Under the pieces are notes generated by a model. It saw only the letters and a list, made by a program, of their open reading frames with translations. It was not told the origin of the DNA and ran no database searches. A stretch of DNA of 64,000 bases. Source: Symsagittifera roscoffensis (Eukaryota > Xenacoelomorpha > Acoela > Convolutidae). The position numbers and the translations under genes were made by a program. Positions 20,727 through 28,756 of the stretch are shown piece by piece. The stretch lies in the NCBI RefSeq assembly GCF_963678635.1, contig NC_087065.1, positions 10,811,579 through 10,875,578 on the forward strand. The letters are read 5' to 3'. The first letter of the stretch is position 1. Every line of letters begins with the position of its first letter.

Positions 20727-22019
20727 TCAAACATTCGCATTGCGTGAGCGTTCCCTTGAGTTGGAACGCTCCTGCCAACTACTCCCATTCAGGATGGCGT
20801 CAAGCTTCCGCATCATCAAGTCAGATTTGGCGTCCAACCTCCTTTCCAGGCCAGTCATCGTTTGGGCGTAGGTATTATCATGATCATTCAACAATCGCTC
20901 GATCTCTCTTGTCATCCTAGCCTCTATTTCCTCTGACTCTTTGTTTGCCTGTGCCAGGCTCTCGGCCAGGCATTGATCAGTGTAACGAATCAATTGAGCC
21001 TGATCAAACCTCGCCTGCGACTTCACGTGCGTTAGCTCATCTTTCAAACTCTCTCGACCATGGTGAGCTCTCTCGTCAACTTGATCTATTCTCTTAGTCA
21101 TGTCCCGCCTCAATTCATCCAGGCCATTCATCACACCCGCGAACATATCACTTATGTCACCAGCTGCCCCCAATGGCGGGGTTAGCCCCAGAGAAGACGA
21201 GGTCAACTGTGGCTGTAGCCTAGTACTCGATGACGCACTGCCCTTTTGCTTGTGCATTGACGTCATCAGTCTGTCAAACGTTGATGATGCTCCCATCGTT
21301 ATCCCATCTGACATAGGCCTGGTCGGCGAGGCAGAAGACGCCTCCCTGCTCATGTCGTTCCTTGGGCACGGTGTGAAGTTCACATCCGGATGGGTTATTT
21401 CCGGTTGGTCGTAACTAGAGGACAGACCTCCGGCTTGTAGCGACGTCACGCGCTCATCGTACAAAGACTTCCAACTTTTCTTTGCCTTCGAGAACGTCTG
21501 CTCTTCACCCGGACTCATACTCGACATCATCGCGTTGTTGCTCTGTTTGGCCAAAGATGAGTGTGCACTTGTCGGATGTGAAGGTTCCTTTCTCCATTTA
21601 TAGCTCTTAGTCTCTGATTTGGACATTCCCCTGTACAACACTTCCTCCCGAGGTTCGACCTCGGGACGCTCCGAGGTCTCCTCTGTCCTCTCGACTTCCT
21701 CCCGTTCGAGGACCTCATCTGGCTCAAACTCGGGTCGAATGAGCGTTCGCTCCCCTTCGTCAAAGGGATCCACCAGCGTTTCGCTCGCAGGCTCGGCCTC
21801 GGCGCTCCGCCTTTGATTGCCATCGAGGTTCTTCTCGCTCCTTAGTTTCATTTCGCTCACTGAAAGATCAGGTTGACCTTTAGTCGATTCGTCTTCAGCA
21901 AACGCGTCGGAAGCGCTGCTAAACGAGGTTTGGCTACGCCTAGTTCTAAACTTCCGCGTGCTTCCCTTGCTTAGCTTGGGAATTTTAGTAGTCGATCCTA
22001 GCGAGTCCCTGCGCTGCAT
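20727..22019 (-). CDS. Gag N-terminal ORF (Ser/Glu-rich, coiled coil)
   Basis: 431 codons if the ATG at 22019 is the start; the frame is open a little further upstream but only from TTG. The product is rich in Ser, Glu, Arg and Pro (for example ERTLIRPEFEPDEVLEREEVE). Residues about 320-420 form a charged helical coiled coil, ending in an Arg/Ser-rich tail. It ends at TGA 20729-20727, in the same frame as the capsid ORF, so it was probably the N-terminal part of one Gag protein. Function beyond a matrix-like or assembly role cannot be stated. It is the first ORF after a roughly 3.1-kb leader. Confidence 0.7.
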   Translation of the reverse strand: MQRRDSLGSTTKIPKLSKGSTRKFRTRRSQTSFSSASDAFAEDESTKGQPDLSVSEMKLRSEKNLDGNQRRSAEAEPASETLVDPFDEGERTLIRPEFEPDEVLEREEVERTEETSERPEVEPREEVLYRGMSKSETKSYKWRKEPSHPTSAHSSLAKQSNNAMMSSMSPGEEQTFSKAKKSWKSLYDERVTSLQAGGLSSSYDQPEITHPDVNFTPCPRNDMSREASSASPTRPMSDGITMGASSTFDRLMTSMHKQKGSASSSTRLQPQLTSSSLGLTPPLGAAGDISDMFAGVMNGLDELRRDMTKRIDQVDERAHHGRESLKDELTHVKSQARFDQAQLIRYTDQCLAESLAQANKESEEIEARMTREIERLLNDHDNTYAQTMTGLERRLDAKSDLMMRKLDAILNGSSWQERSNSRERSRNANV

Positions 22020-22490
22020 AGTTTTTAACAAAATGAAAGTATTCGTAATTTGATGGCAATGCAAACGTACCACAAACAAGATTTAGTTAAATCACTTAAC
22101 GCTGCCTACTCGATTCCGTCAGTATCAAAATGTCTCTTAGATCTCTCACGACTAAACTAGTGACTCAGCTAAAGTTACACACAGGGTCTACCCAGTATTG
22201 ATATAATGCTAACTCAACCCGGTTGTATAGTATAACAGTATCACTAAGTTTCCACAAGATATAATCGACACACAAAACACAATCGATAATCAGATAAGAA
22301 TATCCTACAGTATTAATTTATCAGTATTTGTCAGTATTAATTTATCGCCACACAATTTATCAAGTCACTGCTTTGTTAAAATTTAGCAATCTTTGATAAA
22401 AAGCAGTGATGATTCAGAAATAGATAAATAAAACTTAGTCTTAAAGAAAAAGACTTCCCCCAATCGGAACGATCCGAAAGAACGAAGCCC

Positions 22491-22599
22491 AGGACACAGT
22501 CTTCTCAAGTGGGTGTGTATCTGCCTAATACACCCACCGAGGTCTTCTTTTGGGTGTCCTGCGATTGCCCGAGCTGTCCTACTAAGTAGCTCAAGGCAA
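22491..22599 (-). ncRNA. Structured RNA module, copy A, in the giant element leader
   Basis: The outer stem pairs 22491-22497 (AGGACAC) with 22554-22560 (GTGTCCT). An inner stem pairs 22509-22520 (GTGGGTGTGTAT) with 22528-22537 (ATACACCCAC). A following hairpin pairs TTGCC-GAGCT (22565-22575) with AGCTC-GGCAA (22588-22599). Copy B repeats the layout with a different but still complementary outer stem. It lies about 0.5 kb upstream of the first Gag ATG in the sense orientation. Possible roles are packaging, dimerisation or translation control. Confidence 0.6.
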
Positions 22600-22672
22600 C
22601 CTCTGATCGAAAATTCGTCAAATCTATAAAAAAGCTCTCCCACACTCGGACTGCTCCAAGTGCACGAGAGTA

Positions 22673-22784
22673 GGGAACAATTTTTCTTCTCAAGTGGGTG
22701 TGTATTTGCCTAATACACCCACCGAGGTCTTCCTTTATTTGTTCCCGGATTGCCCGAACTTTCCTATTAAGTAGCTCAAGGCAA
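22673..22784 (-). ncRNA. Structured RNA module, copy B, in the giant element leader
   Basis: Same architecture as copy A, about 180 bp away. The outer stem is GGGAACAA (22673-22680) with TTGTTCCC (22739-22746), the inner stem is 22694-22705 with 22713-22722, and the following hairpin is 22750-22760 with 22773-22784. The last stem has one change that is a G-U wobble in the minus-strand RNA but a mismatch in plus-strand RNA, which supports folding of the element's sense transcript. Confidence 0.6.
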
Positions 22785-25188
22785 CCACACAACCAAAATC
22801 ACAATCAAAAAAAAAAAAATTTGTTCGGGTACTTCTAATACACCCAATGTAGAATCCAAAGTTGATCACAAATTTTCGGGTCAAAAATGGGTTCTTATGA
22901 TCCTGATAAGCACGCCTAATATCCTAATATGATCCTAATTCAATGGATATTTTCCGTTGCCCAAATTGCCACAGAAATTTTACTCAAGTCTCTAACAAGG
23001 AAGATCGTTAGAAGGTTTAAGACGCTCCGGAGGGTTACATCGGAGGGTACCTTGATCACCCAAGTTACTTCGTAGGGTACCCTAATCACCCAAGTTACCT
23101 CGGAGGGTCCCCCTAAATTTACTAAGGAGGGTCAATAAGATGCTTAATATGCTCCGGTGGGTTACTTCGGAGGGTACCTCCAAAATTTTCAAATTTTTCG
23201 ATCTCGCTTAGAAGGTTCTCCCCCTCGCTTCAAAAAGCGTCAAAACAAGCTAGGAGCTCTAAGGGGAGCTGTTTTAACTTCTTAGGGTGATCTCGTGGAA
23301 ATTTTCCACTAAGGAGGGTTGCTAAAGGGTTTAGCTGACTCCGGAGGGTCACTTCGGAGGGTTCGCCCCAAAATCAAGAAAAAGGGTTATATCACCGCAG
23401 TAAAGCCTCTGAAAGCGGTCTACCTGATTTAAAACTAGGTTGGTTGACACGGTCAACCTTCCCAATTGAATGAAAGGATGTTTTGATAAAATTTTCTGTC
23501 GCTCGGAGGGTTGCCCGTGATTTGGACCCTCCGAACCAACAAATTCTAAAAAAATTTTCTTTTCCGAAATAATCAACCCAAAAACGGTTGCGATTCGGAA
23601 AAGTGGTCAAAAACGTCGACTTATGGTACCAAAATTATCCCGATCGGATAACTAGTCTTTGAGAAATCGCCAAAAACGCGTTCGCCAAAATGGCCTTTTT
23701 CACCACCTGTATAGGATCTGAAAGACTTTTTTCGCAATTCCGGTCGAAAGTGCCTAAAAATACTTGAAATGAGCGTAGTAGCCCTGTACGGCACTGGAAT
23801 AAGGCAAAAAACCGGACCAAAATTGGTTTAGAAACAAAAATTTGGCCAAAAACTATCAAATTTGGACCCTCCGATTCCTTCCTTTTCCAAACCTTAAGTC
23901 GTTAGCTCTATCCACGGAGCTACTCGGAGGGTTACCCAAAAATTTCTCTAGTAACCGAGCACGTTATGCTAGCACGCTCCAAACGCAAAAAATTTTATTG
24001 CTCTAACTCTAAAAACTCAAAAACTCGATCCCCAAAACAGATTGACAAAATTCAAAAAATTATCGAAATTTTGACCGAAAAATTTTGGTTTTTTCCAACT
24101 TCTACTGAGTCTTTTCTCACGCGGTTTCTTTAGTTAGGGGGATCGGACTACGTAGCTACTCCCTATATAAAAGCTTTTTGTTGTTCGGAAAAGCTCGGAT
24201 ATCCAAAAATTTGGGGGTCTACAGTTTGATCGAAAATCGATGATTTTCGACAAAATTGGGTGTTTTTTGGATCTAATTGAGGAGATAAGTAATATATAAT
24301 AAGGATAATAATCTATTAATAGTCGTTAATGAATAGTACTATACCCTCCTTTGCACCAAAATATCCGAATTAAGACCCTCAACTCGGAAATTTGCAATCG
24401 ATGTAGGGTACAATCGGACCGCGCCAATCGTGCCCCCCACCACTTAAGTTTTAATGAAATAGTACCCGAACGATACTAAAATTGCTTCAACGATACCCAA
24501 CAGTCGTTGCGGATGTTGTCCTTGATGTCCCTGTTGAGTGTGGAACACGTTGATCAGCTTGCCACTCTACCCTCCGGCCACCGGCAAAATCACCATTAAC
24601 GTGCTTAAACACTCAAATTACACTCGAGGGAGGGTATCCAACCCTTCACCAAAACACACAATCTTTCTATCAGAAACGATATAAATCAATCTGAAACAAC
24701 AACAAATAGGAAGGTCAGATCACATCTCGTCCGGAAATAACATATAAACTGTCACTTTACGTTTTTTACTGTTTTTGGTCTTTTTTGAATTTTTTTACTG
24801 TTTTTTGTACTTTTTTGTTTTTAAATAAATTTATTTTTTGGCTTTTTCTTGGTTATACACTACTTTTGTTTGGTTTTACGCTTTCTCTTTAATTGTTTTT
24901 GGTCCTGGGACCTCAGGACAAGCGGGCTCTAGATTTCCCACCTAACCCTCCGGCCCCCGGAATTTTCGGTGTTAACTAAGTTAAAAAGCTAAATTGCACT
25001 AGACGGAGGGTACGCACCTTCCCCCTAGTACAATAACGGTCATTAAGGCCTCTAACTTGGGCATACGCCCGGAGCGGAGGGTACGTCGCTGAAACGCTTG
25101 CTGATCATGATGGTTTCATGCCTTTAACAGGCCCACCCAGGAGCGCCATAAAAACGTCTATGTAACATTCGCCCAAATATCACACAGC
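22785..25188 (-). promoter_or_regulatory. Long leader of the giant element with recurrent ACCCTCCG motif
   Basis: Non-coding in all frames beyond short chance ORFs. The motif CGGAGGGT (plus) or ACCCTCCG (minus), with one-base variants, occurs about 20 times between 23030 and 25080, densest at 23030-23360, where it often sits in TTCGGAGGGTACC. It also contains long T-rich runs (24760-24900). A primer-binding site should lie just left of 25189: TGGGCGAATG (minus sense, about 25166-25175) is the only TGG-starting stretch close by. I could not match it to a tRNA. Confidence 0.5.
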
Positions 25189-26039
25189 GACGGAGCGTAG
25201 AAAAAGTACCTATTAACGACTGGCAGGCGTCAGTTACCTTAATTCTACTCGTTTTTCACCGTCTCGACCTTGCCAGTTGATTTTCTGGTCTGTCTAGGGC
25301 AAAGTAAAAAGTTACCATTTTTAGGCCATCAGTCAAACGACTTTTGATCAGCTTTCGTTTACATGCGAACACAACCACATAGCTGAGTCTCGGATCCTCA
25401 GACTACGTGATTGTCATTAAAAACACGGCTCGAACAACCTATTTTATTATGTTTTTGTGTGACAGTTCTATATTAAATCCATTGGAGATGGATTGACCCT
25501 TTCCTTTTTCTAGCTACTCATGCTCTGAAATATTAAATAATAACGGTGTTAATTAAGATCTATGACATTATAGCAGCTATATAGTCAGTCTACACAGTCC
25601 CTTCACATAGACAGTCTCTGGGGGACCAAGCCTCCGCTCCCGTAATATTCTTGAGATAACACCCTTATCTCTTATATTTCGTGTCCCGGGAGGGTCCCGT
25701 GGTATATTTCTTCCCCCACTGAAGCCTCCTTCTCCACAAATATCCGTCGCTAAGGTTCTTATCGTGTGTTATTGCCACGATAAGAGGCTTCGTAATTTTC
25801 TTGTCTCTGATACGACTGTTCTTCACAATCTATGGCGTCGTTCTGTTTTTCGTCTTTTTATTCAAAATGGCCGTCTTTTCTCTATTTCTCAGAAATGTTC
25901 TTCTTCCAATCGAAATTTTAAAAATAAAAATTCTAGAACATTCTGACCCTCCGTCGCAACACTTTTTTGTTCATAAGGCCTTTAGTCACTCTTTTTTATG
26001 TCGCCGGAAGCTTGTGCTGTCATCTGGCAGAATGGCACA
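25189..26039 (-). repeat. 5' LTR of the giant element
   Basis: 851 bp, nearly identical to the left LTR but with 28 extra bases at about 25305. In coding sense it starts TGTGCC at 26039 and ends CTCCGTC at 25189. The right neighbour is satellite (ATCACCACCTCC). The left neighbour inside the element is GCTGTGTGATATTTGGGCG (minus sense). Confidence 0.92.
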
Positions 26040-27998
26040 ATCACCACCTCCGGCTAATTCAACCTACCACACACTAGAAACAGGGCAGCCACTGTACAAC
26101 ATCCCCACCTCCGACTCATTCAATTTACCACACACTAGAAACAGGGCAGCCACTGTACAACATCACCACCTCCGACTCATTCAACTAACCACACACTAGA
26201 AACAGGGCAGCCAATGTACAACATCACCACCTCCGACTCATTCAACTTACTACACACTAGAAAACAGGTCAGCCACTGTACAACATCACCACCTCCGACT
26301 CATTCAACTTACCACACACTAGAAAATAGGACAGCCACTGTACAACATCATCACCTCCGACTCATTCAACTTAGCACACACTAGAAAATACGACAGCCAC
26401 TGTACAAAATCACCACCTCCGACTCATTCAACTTACCACACACTAGAAACAGGACAGTCACTGGACAACATCACCACCTCCGACTCATTTAACTTAGCAC
26501 ACACTAGAAACAGGGCAGCCACTGTACAACATCACCACCTCCGACTCATTCAACTTACCACACATTAGAAAACAGGACAGCCACTGTACAACATCACCAC
26601 CTCCGACTAATTCAACTTACCACACACTAGAAACAAGGCAGCCACTGTACAACATCCCCACCTCCGACTCATTCAACTTACCACACACTAGAAACAGGGC
26701 AGCCACTGTACAGCATCACCACCTCCGACTCATTCAACTTACCACACACTAGAAAACAGGGCAGCCACTGTACAACATCACCACCTCGGACCCATTCAAC
26801 TTACCACACACTAGAAACAGGGCAGCCACTGTACAACATCACCACCTCCGACTAATTCAACTAAACACACACTAGAAACAGGGCAGCCACTGTACAACAT
26901 CACCACCTCCGGCTAATTCAACCTACCACACACTAGAAACAGGGCAGCCACTGTACAACATCACCACCTCCGGCTAATTCAACCTACCACACACTAGAAA
27001 CAGGGCAGCCACTGTACAACATCCCCACCTCCGACTCATTAAAATTACCACACACTAGAAACAGGGCAGCCACTGTACAACATCACCACATCCGACTCAT
27101 TCAACTAACCACACACTAGAAACAAGGCAGCCAATGTACAACATCACCACCTCCGACTCATTCAACTTACCACACACTAGAAAACAGGACAGCCACTGTA
27201 CAACATCACCACCTCCGACTAATTCAACTTACCACACACTAGAAACAAGGCAGCCACTGTACAACATCCCCACCTCCGACTCATTCAACTTACCACACAC
27301 TAGAAAACAGGGCAGCCACTGTACAACATCACCACCTCCGACTCATTCAACTTACCACACACTAGAAAAAGAGGACAGCCACTGTACAACACCATCACCT
27401 CCGACTCATTCAACTTACCACACACTAGAAAATACGACAGCCACTGTACAAAATCACCACCTCCGACTCATTCAACTTACCACACACTAGAAACAGGACA
27501 GTCACTGGACAACATCACCACCTCCGACTCATTTAACTTAGCACACACTAGAAACAGGGCAGCCACTGTACAACATCACCACCTCCGACTCATTCAACTT
27601 ACCACACACTAGAAAACAGGACAGCCACTGAACAACATCACCACCTCCGACCAATTCAACTTACCACACACTAGAAACAAGGCAGCCACTGTACAACATC
27701 CCCACCTCCGACTCATTCAACTTACCACACACTAGAAACAGGGCAGCCACTGTACAGCATCACCACCTCCGACTCATTCAACTTACCACACACTAGAAAA
27801 CAGGGCAGCCACTGTACAACATCACCACCTCGGACCCATTCAACTTACCACACACTAGAAACAGGGCAGCCCACTGTACGACATCACCACCTCCGACTAA
27901 TTCAACTAACCACACACTAGAAACAGGGCAGCCACTGTACAACATCACCACCTCCGACTCATTCAACTAACCACACACTAGAAATAGGGCAGCCACTG
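26040..27998. repeat. Satellite array, about 61-bp monomer, right block
   Basis: Same monomer family as 1-3021, in the same orientation. A distinctive variant pair (AGTCACTGGACAACATC with TTTAACTTAGCACAC) recurs at about 26455 and 27499, roughly 17 monomers apart, so a higher-order period exists here too. The array runs into the N gap, so its right end is unknown. Confidence 0.95.
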
Positions 27999-28198
27999 NN
28001 NNNNNNNNNNNNNNNNNNNNNNNNNNNNNNNNNNNNNNNNNNNNNNNNNNNNNNNNNNNNNNNNNNNNNNNNNNNNNNNNNNNNNNNNNNNNNNNNNNNN
28101 NNNNNNNNNNNNNNNNNNNNNNNNNNNNNNNNNNNNNNNNNNNNNNNNNNNNNNNNNNNNNNNNNNNNNNNNNNNNNNNNNNNNNNNNNNNNNNNNNN
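27999..28198. other. Assembly gap (200 N)
   Basis: A run of exactly 200 N, a conventional placeholder length. It separates satellite from the flank of the BEL/Pao element, so the true distance and even adjacency are unverified. Confidence 1.
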
Positions 28199-28308
28199 TT
28201 TTGCTGTTCGATAGTTGAGTTTCCCTTCTTTTTAAAAAGCTAATGAACTGAATTGAAAACAGGTCAAAAGTCAAACCGGAAAAAGATCCTCTTTGATCGT
28301 AACCAATG
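28199..28308. other. Short stretch between gap and BEL/Pao LTR
   Basis: 110 bp with no recognised feature. It directly abuts the LTR edge at 28309. It does not repeat the sequence on the other side of the element (from 33333), so no target-site duplication is seen. It could be host DNA or the start of another element copy. Confidence 0.4.
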
Positions 28309-28756
28309 TGTGCGCTCAATCTCCGTAAACTAGATAAAACGGCTCGGAAAATAATATTTAACTCGTATTCTCGGCAATACGGACATTCATTGTCAATAAT
28401 TTATAAATAAGCCAAAAACTCATATAACTCATGTTCATAATTTCAACGATTCAACAGTTTCAATAAACAAATTGGTGCAAGCTAGCCACAAGAACCGGTC
28501 GGTAATGTCCTTGAGACAAATTGCTCTTTTTGGCGGTCAACCTTAATCAAGGCTGAACCGAATTAGAACCAAAAAACAGTTAAAATAGGATGTAACACCC
28601 GTTTTTAGTATATTAATACATGGGCAGGTGGGGGACTCGAACCTACGTCAACTGTTAACCTATATAATCGGCGTTATGGTAGCTTAGGCCACTCGGCCAA
28701 CTGAGCTTATTTTATATGCATCTATACTTGTTTTATTCTACATTTGCATTGCAACA
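28309..28756 (-). repeat. BEL/Pao 3' LTR
   Basis: 448 bp. In coding sense it begins TGTTGCAATG at 28756, right after the polypurine tract, and ends GAGCGCACA at 28309. The half from 28489 to 28756 is nearly identical to the other LTR (33053-33332). The half from 28323 to 28488 is only loosely similar. A minus-strand TATAAAA lies at 28710-28716. Confidence 0.85.
28621..28706 (-). tRNA. tRNA-like sequence inside the BEL/Pao LTR (pseudo-tRNA)
   Basis: On the minus strand the A-box TGGCCGAGTGG (28689-28699) and the B-box GGTTCGAGTCC (28633-28643) match RNA polymerase III consensus boxes and are about 45 bp apart, as in class II (Leu/Ser-like) tRNAs. A short anticodon-like stem AAC/GTT can be drawn, but the acceptor ends do not pair, so it is not a functional tRNA. 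It is repeated in the other LTR. Confidence 0.45.

Larger units (their letters stand above)
3022..26039 (-). mobile_element. Giant (about 23 kb) Ty3/Gypsy-type LTR retrotransposon with accessory coding region
   Basis: Two long direct repeats (3022-3846 and 25189-26039) bracket Gag, protease, RT, RNase H and integrase domains in that order on the minus strand. The order PR-RT-RH-IN places it in the Ty3/Gypsy group. Beyond pol lie a macro-like domain and about 7.8 kb of further coding sequence (4595-12393) that is not a recognisable envelope: no signal peptide or clear membrane anchor is seen. The insertion interrupts the satellite, but I find no target-site duplication: the satellite resumes about 16 bp further along its monomer. 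Protein-coding parts are visibly less A/T-rich than the host DNA to the right. The copy carries many lesions (two deletions, an amber codon, three in-frame TGA codons, two frameshifts), so it should not be autonomous. Confidence 0.93.

Noticed and set aside
22383-22792. Two overlapping minus-strand frames of 86 and 95 codons in the leader
   Set aside because: They arise from the duplicated hairpin module, and the conservation fits RNA stems rather than protein.
24160-24180. Plus-strand TATATAAA as a promoter
   Set aside because: Antisense to the element and with no plus-strand gene downstream.
25160-25188. Exact primer-binding site of the giant element
   Set aside because: A TGG-starting stretch exists but I could not match it to the 3' end of a known tRNA from the sequence alone.
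27134-27490. 118-codon frame across satellite monomers
   Set aside because: The monomer length is not a multiple of three; the frame is open by chance and is not kept elsewhere in the array.
27978-28319. Minus-strand frame of 113 codons spanning the N gap
   Set aside because: Most of it is N; the rest is LTR edge and unknown flank.
28621-28706. Functional tRNA gene
   Set aside because: A and B boxes are good but the acceptor and T stems do not pair properly, and it lies inside an LTR, so it is called tRNA-like only.
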